Below, piece after piece: positions 1 to 6,028 of a stretch of 10,577 bases of DNA. Source of the stretch: Lachnospiraceae bacterium UBA1251 (lineage in GTDB: Bacteria; Bacillota; Clostridia; Lachnospirales; Lachnospiraceae); NCBI GenBank assembly GCA_002308255.1, contig DBVZ01000090.1, positions 1-10,577 on the forward strand, given 5' to 3'. Made by a program: the position numbers and the translations under genes. The notes below the pieces were generated by a model. That model made no database searches. It saw only the letters and a program-made list of their open reading frames with translations, and was not told the origin of the DNA. The first letter of the stretch is position 1; the number at the start of each line of letters is the position of its first letter.

Positions 1-1230
1 GCAGTTCGAAAATGCTCCCGACCGGATGTGCTGCAGCATTTCCGGAAATGCCGGCAGGGAAGCCAGATCTGCACAGGAAGCGAAACTGCTGTCCCCGATC
101 GAGAAAAGACCTTCCGGGAATGCCCGGATCGAAGTAAATCCGGTACGCAGAAATGCCTGATCGCCGATGATCAGAAGATCGTCCGGCAGGACGAGTTCAC
201 CGGACAGACCGCTGCAGCCCTGAAATGTGCTTTTGCGAATATAAGGGAAGGACGACGGCAGCCGCAGCGCGGTGAAGCTCTCATCCGACGAAAATGCGGA
301 GTCTCCGAGCGCGGTCAGGCTTTCGGGCAGCGCCAGCGTTCCGCGCAGGCTTTTGCAGTAGGAGAAGGCGTAGCGGTCGATCGTCTCCAGGCCTTCCGGC
401 AGGGTCAGCGTGCCGTCAAATCCGCAGCCCGAGAAAGCATTCTGCCCGATCGTACGGACCGATCCGGGAATCGTGAGGTCTCCGCGGAGCCCGGCGCACT
501 GGCTGAACGTATCGTGCGCGATCTCCGCAAGGCCGGAGGAGAGCCGGAGAGTGCCGTCGAACCCGCTTCCCGCGAAGGCGTAATCGCCGAGTTCCGTCAG
601 GCTGTCCGGCAAAAGCAGATCTCCTCTCAGATTTTCACATTGATAAAACGCGACGCGGCCGATGGAGGTGAGGCCTTCCGGGAAGGAGAGATTTCCGGAA
701 AGGGCAGTGCAATAGCTGAATGCTTCCGCGCCGATGGATTTGAGACCGGCGGAAAGACGGAGACCGGTCAGTCTTTTGCAGTTGGTAAATGCGTAGTCGC
801 CGATGATTTCCACGCTGTCCGGCAGCGTCACCGTGCCGGTGAGTTTTCCGCAGCCGTAGAACGCGAATTTGTCGATCTCTTTCAGGGTCGAGGGGAAGGA
901 AAGGGTAGCGGTCAGCCGGCTGTTGGAATAGAAAGCCTCCCCGGCGATCGAGGTGACGCCTTCCCCGATCACCAGATTTTTGATCTCGTAGTCGCTCCAC
1001 ATGAAACGGTCCGGTGTGACCATCGCGCCGGTCCCTTCGATCGTGAGCGTTTTTGTCTTTTTATCGTAAGTCCAGGTCAGATTTTCACCGCAGGAACCGC
1101 TTTCGGACGCGGACGGACTGCCGCCGGGGGACTTATTTCCGCCTGCGGGATTGCCGCCGCCGGGTTTTCCGCAGCCGGCGGCACCGAGAACAGTCAGACT
1201 GAGTATAAGGATAAGCACTATTGTTCTCAT
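1..1230 (-). CDS. BspA-type leucine-rich repeat lipoprotein (3' end beyond window)
   Basis: The reading frame stays open for 410 codons from ATG at 1230 to the left edge, so the C-terminus is missing. A GGGAG ribosome site lies about 8 bases before the ATG. Residues 1-20 form a lipoprotein signal: a short charged start, a leucine/isoleucine core and a GAAGC lipobox with Cys20 as the likely lipidated residue. A Gly/Pro/Ser-rich spacer follows to about residue 45. From about residue 75 the protein is a run of roughly 23-residue repeats of the form L..IG..AF..C..L.G.L.LP, the LRR_5 (BspA) pattern. Such proteins are surface-exposed and in other bacteria bind host or bacterial proteins; no partner can be read from this sequence. 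It lies 109 bases downstream of a membrane protein on the same strand and may be co-transcribed with it. Family call is firm; ligand unknown. Confidence 0.9.
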   Translation of the reverse strand, partial: MRTIVLILILSLTVLGAAGCGKPGGGNPAGGNKSPGGSPSASESGSCGENLTWTYDKKTKTLTIEGTGAMVTPDRFMWSDYEIKNLVIGEGVTSIAGEAFYSNSRLTATLSFPSTLKEIDKFAFYGCGKLTGTVTLPDSVEIIGDYAFTNCKRLTGLRLSAGLKSIGAEAFSYCTALSGNLSFPEGLTSIGRVAFYQCENLRGDLLLPDSLTELGDYAFAGSGFDGTLRLSSGLAEIAHDTFSQCAGLRGDLTIPGSVRTIGQNAFSGCGFDGTLTLPEGLETIDRYAFSYCKSLRGTLALPESLTALGDSAFSSDESFTALRLPSSFPYIRKSTFQGCSGLSGELVLPDDLLIIGDQAFLRTGFTSIRAFPEGLFSIGDSSFASCADLASLPAFPEMLQHIRSGAFSNC

Positions 1231-1273
1231 CGGTCCACTCCCTGGGAAATCAGCCGTCAAGCCGCCGGACCTC

Positions 1274-1328
1274 GCCGGTCTGCGCGGTCTGCAGGTCTGC
1301 TTAGCCATTGGTCTGCCGGTCTGCGCGG
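1274..1328. repeat. Five GGTCTGC heptamers in the 109-base gap
   Basis: GGTCTGC starts at 1277, 1286, 1294, 1310 and 1318, giving steps of 9, 8, 16 and 8 bases. The outer copies lie in a perfect 14-bp direct repeat, GCCGGTCTGCGCGG, at 1274-1287 and 1315-1328. The block sits between the stop of the membrane protein and the ribosome site of the LRR lipoprotein. It could be a decayed tandem repeat or a protein binding array; the sequence alone does not decide. Confidence 0.75.
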
Positions 1329-1339
1329 CGCCGGATGCC

Positions 1340-2254
1340 TCAGTGATACTCATTCCAGTAATCTTCCGCGTCCTCGTAATCCTCGAAATCATCCTCGTAA
1401 TCATAATAGAAGTCTTCCGGATCGTCATACTCCTCGACGCCGTAGTACTCAAATGTCTTCCTGCGTTTTCCGCCGGTGCCGGAGGATCCCGACGGCGTGC
1501 CGGTCGGCTTAGGCGCAGATGTCGGTGTTGACCCGGGCGCAGATGTCGGTGCCGGCGTGGTCTGCTTTTTCTTTTCCGTCTTAACGAAATGGTCTTTGCC
1601 GTTGAGCACATAATAATCCCTTACCAGGTTTGTCTGCTCATAGCTGTTCTTACTTGTCTTAATAAAGTAAGAAAACTCCTGCCGATAGGTGATTTCTTCT
1701 TCCGGCTCGATGTCGCTGTCCCGCTTATACAAATTGAAGTAGTACGCATGACGCCTGTAATTCGGAAGATGTTTATCGTAGGCATCCCATATTCTCGGCG
1801 AATACTCCAGATAGACTTCCTGGAGCCATTCGTAAATACTCCGGTCATCGAGACTGTCAAACGTGTCGTACGCGTAAACCGTTACGGTAATTCGGTCGGT
1901 CAGCCGGCTGCCGGTGGTATCGGCATTTCCGGGCACCCACACCGCGGATGCGGTGATCTTCGCATTTTTATAATACGGGAAAGACTTCATTTCCTTCGGG
2001 ATATTTTCCTCCATGACGGATTGGAAGGATTTGACTTCTTCCATAAGTTCCGCCATGATGGCCGCATGTTCTTCCCGTCTTTTCTTTTCCCGGTAATTCC
2101 GGTCGATCGCCGTGACAGTGATGACGACGGCAGCCGCGATCAGGATCACCAGGAGCACGGCACGCATGTGGGACCGGGGCGCCTTCGGGGCCGGCCCTGT
2201 CACGTGCTCCAGCATTTGCCTTTTTTCCGATTCTGTCAGTTTGGCGCTGCTCAA
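1340..2254 (-). CDS. Single-pass membrane protein with acidic, tyrosine-rich C-terminal tail
   Basis: I chose a TTG start at 2254 because a GGGAGGGA ribosome site lies 9 bases upstream. An upstream ATG at 2308 has no such site and would add 18 residues. The protein is then 304 residues. Residues 1-31 are cytoplasmic and charged, 32-50 form one hydrophobic helix, and 51-72 are rich in Lys, Arg and Glu and probably helical. Residues from about 75 to 230 form an unrecognised extracellular domain rich in Tyr and Asp. A Pro/Thr/Ser/Gly linker follows at 231-262, then a KRRK cluster. The last 37 residues contain 18 Asp/Glu and 9 Tyr. The topology suggests a type II (N-in) protein. I do not recognise a named family. 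It precedes the LRR lipoprotein on the same strand, so both may belong to one cell-surface unit. Confidence 0.8.
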   Translation of the reverse strand: MSSAKLTESEKRQMLEHVTGPAPKAPRSHMRAVLLVILIAAAVVITVTAIDRNYREKKRREEHAAIMAELMEEVKSFQSVMEENIPKEMKSFPYYKNAKITASAVWVPGNADTTGSRLTDRITVTVYAYDTFDSLDDRSIYEWLQEVYLEYSPRIWDAYDKHLPNYRRHAYYFNLYKRDSDIEPEEEITYRQEFSYFIKTSKNSYEQTNLVRDYYVLNGKDHFVKTEKKKQTTPAPTSAPGSTPTSAPKPTGTPSGSSGTGGKRRKTFEYYGVEEYDDPEDFYYDYEDDFEDYEDAEDYWNEYH

Positions 2255-2327
2255 ATCGTGATCCCTCCCAAAGAAAAAACGGGGAACGGAAGCCGGTATG
2301 TACTGCATAGATGTATGATTTACAATA

Positions 2328-2356
2328 ATTATACTGAATTATCGAAGGGAATGCAC
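2328..2356 (-). promoter_or_regulatory. Candidate promoter of the membrane protein gene
   Basis: A perfect TATAAT is present on the minus strand at 2333-2328. The hexamer 17 bases upstream, GTGCAT, is a poor -35. The start codon at 2254 leaves a leader of about 70 bases. The -10 box is convincing, the -35 is not. Confidence 0.4.
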
Positions 2357-2393
2357 TTATGTTCTGACAATATGTTTTTCCGGAGGTGAATAA

Positions 2394-2417
2394 ATGCGGC
2401 TGATCAAAGTACGGTGA
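2394..2417 (+). CDS. Seven-codon mini-ORF with consensus ribosome site
   Basis: The sequence GGAGGTGA at 2382-2389 is followed, 7 bases after GGAGG, by ATG and six sense codons to a TGA. The encoded peptide is MRLIKVR. The ribosome site is as good as any in the window, which is unexpected for a random short frame in an intergenic region. It may be a leader peptide upstream of the kinase operon, or the surviving 5' end of a deleted gene. The promoter proposed at 2484-2512 lies downstream of it, so its transcription would need another promoter. Its fourth and fifth codons overlap the first TTTGAY half-site. Translation is unproven. Confidence 0.35.
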   Translation: MRLIKVR

Positions 2418-2537
2418 CGGCGGTCAAAGTATAGATCTTTATTTGACAAATAACAAATAGATATTTGACGAACGTAAAACAGATTTACTTTTCTGCGCGT
2501 TTGTTATATGATTTGATAAGACCTCGGAGAGATCAAA
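2403..2537. promoter_or_regulatory. Array of six TTTGAY half-sites, candidate operator
   Basis: The half-site TTTGAY, or its complement RTCAAA, occurs at 2403-2408, 2423-2428, 2442-2447, 2464-2469, 2512-2517 and 2532-2537. Orientations are RTCAAA, RTCAAA, TTTGAY, TTTGAY, TTTGAY, RTCAAA. Start-to-start steps are 20, 19, 22, 48 and 20, mostly two turns of the helix. The last two copies form an inverted pair that overlaps the end of the -10 box and spans the predicted transcription start. That placement suits autorepression by the helix-turn-helix protein encoded second in the operon. The repeats are seen; the regulator is inferred. Confidence 0.5.
2484..2512 (+). promoter_or_regulatory. Candidate promoter of the HipA-like kinase operon
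   Basis: The -35 box TTTACT (2484-2489) and the -10 box TATGAT (2507-2512) are separated by exactly 17 bases. They match 4 of 6 and 5 of 6 consensus bases. Transcription would start near 2519, giving a leader of about 45 bases before the GTG at 2565. A perfect TTGACA at 2443-2448 has no matching -10 box at normal spacing. Confidence 0.5.
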
Positions 2538-2564
2538 GTGCAATAAGAGAAAGGAGGGCGGCCT

Positions 2565-3386
2565 GTGAGCAAAGACGTCATTTCCGATATTCAGAACCTG
2601 AAGTATCTGACCTGGTCAAAAATGCGGAAATCCTCCGGCACGGCAGGTTCTTTCATGAAGGCTTATGAAGAGAACGGAAAAAGGAAAACATATTATAAGC
2701 TGTCCTGCTATGATCCTCTGCGGGGAATCATCGGACACGAGTGCGTAAATGAGATCATCGCGGACAGACTTCTCACGATCCTCGGCATACCGCATCTTCG
2801 CTATCAGCTGATCCATGCCGTCATAACACTCGACGGAAAAGAAGAAACAGTCTGGATCTGCGCATCGGAAGATTATAAGAAGCCTGGCGAAAGCAAGCTC
2901 GCATTCGATTTTTATTATGAAATGGAAAAAGAAGATAAGGAAACGCCCCTCGCTTTCTGTATCCGGAACGGTTGGGAAGATTATATTTACCGGATGCTGA
3001 TCGTGGATTATCTGATTCTCAACAGGGACCGTCACGGGGCAAATCTGGAAGTGCTGAAAGCAAGGAACAGCCGGGACGTAAGACTTGCGCCTCTCTTTGA
3101 CCACGGCCTCTCCCTGCTGTTTTCCTGCCGCACGGAAGAGGAGATCCGAAAGGCGGATCCTATGGAAGAAAAGCCGGTGCAGTGTTTTGTCGGGGGCAGA
3201 GACGCTGCTCAGAATCTTCTGCTGATCCCGCCGGATAAAAAACCGGACTTAAAGCAACTCAGGAAGCAGGATTGTTATTATCTGACAGAGGATCTTGAAA
3301 ATGCTGTGTCTGAAGAACTGCTTGAAAAGATCCGCGGGATGATATGGGGGAGGTGGAAAAAACTTGAAGATATGGGCTATTGTTGA
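2565..3386 (+). CDS. HipA-like serine/threonine protein kinase lacking the N-terminal subdomain
   Basis: The GTG start has AAGGAGG 7 bases upstream. The 273-residue product carries the HipA kinase core. A Ser/Gly loop, KSSGTAGS (22-29), lies where HipA has its nucleotide loop, and YYKLS (Lys45) fits the ATP-binding lysine. The conserved Glu of the next helix is in HECVNE (58-63). NRDRHGAN (153-160) is the catalytic loop with Asp155 and Asn160, and APLFDHGLS (175-183) holds the metal-binding Asp179. All catalytic positions are kept, so it is probably active. HipA is about 440 residues; the first 100 or so, including N-subdomain 1, are absent here, as in HipT of HipBST systems. HipA and HipT phosphorylate aminoacyl-tRNA synthetases; the target here is unknown. 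The next gene overlaps it by 23 bases and may supply the missing module. Serines 23, 24 and 29 are possible autophosphorylation sites. Confidence 0.85.
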   Translation: MSKDVISDIQNLKYLTWSKMRKSSGTAGSFMKAYEENGKRKTYYKLSCYDPLRGIIGHECVNEIIADRLLTILGIPHLRYQLIHAVITLDGKEETVWICASEDYKKPGESKLAFDFYYEMEKEDKETPLAFCIRNGWEDYIYRMLIVDYLILNRDRHGANLEVLKARNSRDVRLAPLFDHGLSLLFSCRTEEEIRKADPMEEKPVQCFVGGRDAAQNLLLIPPDKKPDLKQLRKQDCYYLTEDLENAVSEELLEKIRGMIWGRWKKLEDMGYC

Positions 3387-4164
3387 TCCGTCCGACGGAA
3401 CGGATGTCACGATCGGATATCTTCTGTATTATGTCGGACCGAAGGCTTTTTACATAGAGATATGCCGGGACCTTACAGAGGATAAAGCACCGCTGATGCT
3501 GTCTTCTTTTGTGAAGCGCGGGAAATATACGATTGACCGCAGCTTCGCATTGAAATGGGTGCAGAACAGGATCGTGCCGACAGACCGGCAGAATCTCGGG
3601 ATGATCCTTCGGGATAACCGGCTCAGCGAATATGATGAAGAAAAGCTGTTGTCTCTTTCAAAAGGAAAATGCGCGCAGGATGACTGCTTTCTTAAACGGA
3701 TTCCTGAAGATCGGATCCCGGAAGAACTGCTTGAGAGGCTTTGCCGGAAGATAGAGGAATTTTATCCGCTGAAAGACAGCATCATCGTCGCGTTTTCGGA
3801 CGGTATGACAAGAAAAATACCTTATCAGGAATTTGACCGTTTTTTTTCAGCGGTAAAAGAATCGCACGGAGACAAATACCGTGCCTCCCTCAAAGTAGAG
3901 CCGGGAGGATTCGGTCTGTCCTGCTGCGGGAATACCGTACCGGCGGAGGTCCTTCGCGATGCCGGAGAAACGCTTCCGCTGTCCGCGGAAGATCTGCGCA
4001 TGGTTGCGGAAAGAAGGCTTGCGGATACCGCAATGGCTGCGGAAATGCTGTCTTGTACAAGACAGAATCTGGCGTACCTTGCAGAACGGGGGAGAATATA
4101 TTCATATTTTTTAACCGGCGGTACCAGACTTTATCGGAAAGGCGAACTGGAAAAACTATCGTAA
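3364..4164 (+). CDS. Putative HipS-like / DUF2442-like / helix-turn-helix fusion protein
   Basis: I chose the TTG start at 3364, inside the end of the kinase gene, because GGAGGT lies 9 bases upstream. This suggests translational coupling. The product has 266 residues in three parts. Residues 1-115 resemble HipA N-subdomain 1: APLMLSSFVKRG (42-53) matches the PLSLSLPLQRG stretch of E. coli HipA with RG in register, followed by a conserved-looking D, F, VP and R, and a G..D element near 101-107. Residues 135-205 have the pattern of DUF2442: IIVAFSDGMTRKIP, then an LKVEPGGFGL strand. Residues 213-262 look like a MerR/excisionase-type helix-turn-helix: AAEMLSCTRQNLAYLAERG, then a Lys-Gly wing. 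I infer an antitoxin or regulator that completes and controls the kinase and binds the upstream half-sites. The HipS-like call rests on hand alignment. Confidence 0.65.
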   Translation: MKIWAIVDPSDGTDVTIGYLLYYVGPKAFYIEICRDLTEDKAPLMLSSFVKRGKYTIDRSFALKWVQNRIVPTDRQNLGMILRDNRLSEYDEEKLLSLSKGKCAQDDCFLKRIPEDRIPEELLERLCRKIEEFYPLKDSIIVAFSDGMTRKIPYQEFDRFFSAVKESHGDKYRASLKVEPGGFGLSCCGNTVPAEVLRDAGETLPLSAEDLRMVAERRLADTAMAAEMLSCTRQNLAYLAERGRIYSYFLTGGTRLYRKGELEKLS

Positions 4165-4197
4165 GAAATCAAATCACTAATAAATCGAAACATATGG

Positions 4198-4241
4198 AAA
4201 GACCCGCCGCAAAGAGGAAAACCTCCCGGCAGCGGGTCTTT
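4198..4241. terminator. Bidirectional intrinsic terminator
   Basis: The 10-bp perfect stem AAAGACCCGC (4198-4207) pairs with GCGGGTCTTT (4232-4241). An inner GAGG-AAAA-CCTC hairpin sits at 4214-4225. The A-tract on one side and T-tract on the other let it work in both directions. It separates the convergent kinase operon (ends 4164) and ECF S gene (ends 4262). Confidence 0.8.
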
Positions 4242-4261
4242 CTATGTGCAGTGATATTCAG

Positions 4262-4906
4262 TTATTCTCCGTGGCGGAGCAGTCCGCTGCTCTCCAGCGC
4301 GGGACGTACCGCAAGATAAATCACGACGACGCAGATCGTGGAGAGGACGGAGTTGACGAAAGTCACGCCGCCCGCGATCTTCACCGCGTATTTGACGAAT
4401 TCGACCGGCATGCCGAAGATGTACCGGTCACGGAAATACCCGATGACGGGATCCGTAAGGACATTCAGGAACAGTCCGCTTGCAGCGCTCCCCGCGACAG
4501 CCGCGACGTATTTGCCATGGGGCGTGGACCTCGGGGAGAGGTCTTTCAGGCGGAAAACCTTGTGGGCGAACAGGCCGCAGACGATACCGATGATGAATTT
4601 GAGAAGGAATGTCGAGACCGCATAGCCCGGGTCGCCGGCAATGATGTCCGCCATACTGAGGCCGATCGCTCCGGCAAATCCGCCGCAGACGCCATCGAGC
4701 AGGAGAGCTGTGAGTGCCGTGAATGTATTTCCGAGATGGAAGGAAGCGCCGGTGCCGAAGACGTTCGGGATCCGGAAAAACTCATAGGCGACAAAGCTGA
4801 GCGCCGCCATGACGCCGGTGATCACGATCTTCTGTGTGGTGAATCCTTCTTTTTGGACCGATTTTTTTGTGATGCCTCTTGCGGAGGCGATACAGTTATT
4901 TCTCAT
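4262..4906 (-). CDS. ECF transporter S component (substrate-binding membrane protein)
   Basis: The ATG at 4906 is preceded by an AAGGTGA ribosome site. The frame stays open further upstream to 5143, but that part is repeat and promoter DNA. The product has 214 residues, about six hydrophobic helices and a short basic N-terminal tail (1-26). The segment GASFHLGNTF (53-62), the Gly-rich helix ending in AD (73-87) and a second half with LLKFIIGIVCGL are typical of S components of the PF07155-like group. S components bind a vitamin or related small molecule in the membrane and share an energising module (EcfT plus two ATPases) encoded elsewhere, which fits its solitary position. G31xxxA35 in helix 1 may be the EcfT contact. 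I see no riboswitch or neighbour that identifies the substrate. Confidence 0.87.
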   Translation of the reverse strand: MRNNCIASARGITKKSVQKEGFTTQKIVITGVMAALSFVAYEFFRIPNVFGTGASFHLGNTFTALTALLLDGVCGGFAGAIGLSMADIIAGDPGYAVSTFLLKFIIGIVCGLFAHKVFRLKDLSPRSTPHGKYVAAVAGSAASGLFLNVLTDPVIGYFRDRYIFGMPVEFVKYAVKIAGGVTFVNSVLSTICVVVIYLAVRPALESSGLLRHGE

Positions 4907-4978
4907 GATGTCACCTTCTTTCGGGAGCTGTGAAAACAGAACCCGCGGTGCTGGTGTTCTTTGTTTCTTATACTCGTT

Positions 4979-5006
4979 ATTATAGGTCCGCTTGGATATA
5001 TAACAA
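4979..5006 (-). promoter_or_regulatory. Promoter of the ECF S component gene
   Basis: On the minus strand, TTGTTA (5006-5001) and a perfect TATAAT (4984-4979) are separated by 16 bases. Transcription would begin near 4972, giving a leader of about 66 bases. In the leader, 4938-4960 can form a 7-bp hairpin with one bulged A. I could not match it to a known riboswitch class. Confidence 0.65.
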
Positions 5007-5046
5007 TAACCAATTATCAATAAAAATATATGACCAGATGGGTGGA

Positions 5047-5143
5047 GTGAGTCGGGGGACGTATCTCCTGACTCACTTCCGGTCGCTGCAGTTTTTCGGT
5101 TCAGGCAAAAAAAGTGAGTCAGGAGATACGTCCCCCGACTCAC
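5047..5143. repeat. Paired palindromic repeat A (REP/MITE-like), also a minus-strand terminator
   Basis: Two 30-bp arms, 5047-5076 and 5114-5143, are perfect inverted copies of each other around a 37-base centre. Each arm is itself a hairpin with outer stem GTGAGTC/GACTCAC. Read in one direction it folds into 13 pairs, two of them G-U, with a 4-base loop. On the minus strand the 5143-5114 arm is followed directly by seven T residues (5113-5107), making an intrinsic terminator downstream of the CxxC protein gene. The centre shares TTCGGYTCAGGCAAAA, apart from one base, with pair D. Confidence 0.9.
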
Positions 5144-5170
5144 CCGGCTGCTTCTTAAATTCCGTCACAC

Positions 5171-5223
5171 AAAAAAGCAACCATGCATATTTCAAGTGTA
5201 AAACATGCCTGATTGCATTTTTT
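5171..5223 (-). terminator. Candidate terminator after the CxxC protein gene
   Basis: On the minus strand an A6 tract, GCAATC and ATG pair with CAT, GGTTGC and a T6 tract around a loop, with small bulges. It begins about 15 bases after the stop at 5238. It lies in front of repeat pair A, so the gene would have two terminators in a row. Confidence 0.5.
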
Positions 5224-5237
5224 CCGGTCTGTAAAAT

Positions 5238-5486
5238 TCAGTAGATCTTCCGGACATGGTCCACTCCCGCGATCTTCTTGAACAGCTCCAGATCACTTTC
5301 GTCGCGGATCAGCATCACTTCGGCAAAAGCATTCGTTTTCCGGTCCCTCAGGCCGGCAACCTGCTCGCCGGTACAGATGCTGCACCGGATGACGGGTTCC
5401 TGCTCCTCGGGATCATAGTAAAGCTTCCCTTCTGCTTTTTTCTCTTTTACAGGAAATCTTCGGTTTTTTAAATGTCTGAATATCAT
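5238..5486 (-). CDS. Small conserved CxxC protein of unknown function
   Basis: With ATG at 5486 the product has 82 residues. The N-terminus is basic (FRHLKNRR, then a Lys-rich stretch). The core is YYDPEEQEPVIRCSIC-TGEQVAG, with Cys35 and Cys38 in a CxxC pair that could bind metal or be redox active, and the C-terminal half is mixed charged and hydrophobic. I recall similar short proteins in Clostridia, sometimes carrying unreliable enzyme names, so I give no function. No ribosome site precedes the ATG. A TATAAT ends 6 bases before it, so the mRNA may start at the ATG. An in-frame TTG at 5504 would add 6 residues, but its AAGGA directly abuts it, too close to work well. Confidence 0.7.
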   Translation of the reverse strand: MIFRHLKNRRFPVKEKKAEGKLYYDPEEQEPVIRCSICTGEQVAGLRDRKTNAFAEVMLIRDESDLELFKKIAGVDHVRKIY

Positions 5487-5492
5487 ATATCT

Positions 5493-5498
5493 ATTATA
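5493..5498 (-). promoter_or_regulatory. -10 box just upstream of the CxxC protein start
   Basis: A perfect TATAAT on the minus strand ends 6 bases before the ATG at 5486, which puts the expected transcription start at or next to the start codon. The hexamer at the -35 position, TTCATT, is weak. Confidence 0.45.
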
Positions 5499-5545
5499 AC
5501 GCAATCCTTAACTGCAATGAAGTAAGAAATTCACCGACTTTGAGA

Positions 5546-5575
5546 GTGAGTCAGGGGACGTATCTCCTGACTCAC
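5546..5575. repeat. Single palindromic repeat B of the same family
   Basis: This 30-bp copy differs from the paired arms by one base: G at position 8 is A. The change turns a G-U pair into A-U, so the hairpin is kept. With flanks it forms a perfect 13-bp stem, 5543-5555 with 5566-5578. It covers the stop codon of the small membrane protein gene. No partner arm or T-run follows. Confidence 0.9.
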
Positions 5576-5799
5576 TCTTTGCGGCAGGCTTGAAATGTTT
5601 TATAAAACTTTACCATCAGAGGGATATATGACGCAAAGAATACAGCCAATGCCGCGATCAGCACCGGTTTTTTATGCTCCTTTTTAACACACATCCCAAG
5701 CATCACGCCAAGAGAGATAAGGCAGAATTTCAACACAGCGATGATCTTCCAGTCGCTGGTCTCAATATATCGGTTGGCGACTTCAAAGAGTTTATTCAT
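5572..5799 (-). CDS. Small two-helix membrane protein
   Basis: The ATG at 5799 follows a strong GAGGAGGTG site. The 75-residue product starts with an amphipathic stretch (NKLFEVANRYIETSDWK). It then has a hydrophobic helix at about 19-38, a basic loop KKEHKK (39-44), a second helix at about 45-64 and a short charged end. The positive loop between the helices predicts both ends outside. I recall near relatives of this length in Clostridia, often labelled permease without evidence. The function is unknown. Its last codon (GAG) and stop (TGA) lie inside palindromic repeat B, so the present C-terminus could have been set by repeat insertion. Confidence 0.75.
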   Translation of the reverse strand: MNKLFEVANRYIETSDWKIIAVLKFCLISLGVMLGMCVKKEHKKPVLIAALAVFFASYIPLMVKFYKTFQACRKE

Positions 5800-5851
5800 A
5801 GAGCACCTCCTCGATGGTTGCCGGGTTTCAAACTATATAGATAATGATAGC

Positions 5852-5890
5852 AGAACTCTGTTCTTTTGCACACCTCGATTACAGAGTTCT
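5852..5890. repeat. 10-bp inverted repeat in the 5800-6028 intergenic region
   Basis: AGAACTCTGT at 5852-5861 is repeated in inverted form, ACAGAGTTCT, at 5881-5890 with a 19-base loop. The plus strand continues with TTT. It lies between the divergent small membrane protein and hydrolase genes, so it may be an operator or a hairpin. Apart from this and the promoter at 5952-5980, I see no gene in 5800-6028. Confidence 0.55.
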
Positions 5891-5951
5891 TTTACTCCTC
5901 CGCGCGATAGCTTCTGGCAGCCGCAATAGAAAAGCATTTTTTGAACCGCCC

Positions 5952-5980
5952 TTGCAATCCGTGCCGCCGGCATCTAAACT
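5952..5980 (+). promoter_or_regulatory. Candidate promoter of the metallo-hydrolase gene
   Basis: TTGCAA (5952-5957) and TAAACT (5975-5980) are 17 bases apart, each matching 4 of 6 consensus bases. Transcription would start near 5987, giving a leader of about 42 bases. Confidence 0.45.
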
Positions 5981-6028
5981 TATCAAATAAGGAAACCTTT
6001 TTAGAAACACAAATTGAGGGAACGATCT

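Noticed and set aside
28..1512. Long plus-strand open frame of 494 codons
   Set aside because: It is antisense to the LRR lipoprotein, whose minus-strand frame shows a signal peptide, lipobox and regular LRR repeats. The plus-strand protein is rich in Arg, Gly and Gln and has no domain pattern.
1589..2389. Plus-strand open frame of 266 codons
   Set aside because: It lies antisense to the membrane protein gene, which has a ribosome site, a transmembrane helix and a plausible composition. The plus-strand frame has no ribosome site.
4907..4972. Vitamin riboswitch in the ECF S leader
   Set aside because: The leader is only about 66 bases with one short hairpin. I could not match TPP, FMN, cobalamin, folate or preQ1 consensus elements.
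4907..5143. N-terminal extension of the ECF S component to 5143
   Set aside because: The added residues come from repeat pair A and from the promoter region. The ATG at 4906 has a good ribosome site.
5911..5942. Plus-strand hairpin with T6 as a small RNA or terminator
   Set aside because: The stem is short with bulges, and no promoter or upstream plus-strand transcript was found that would use it.
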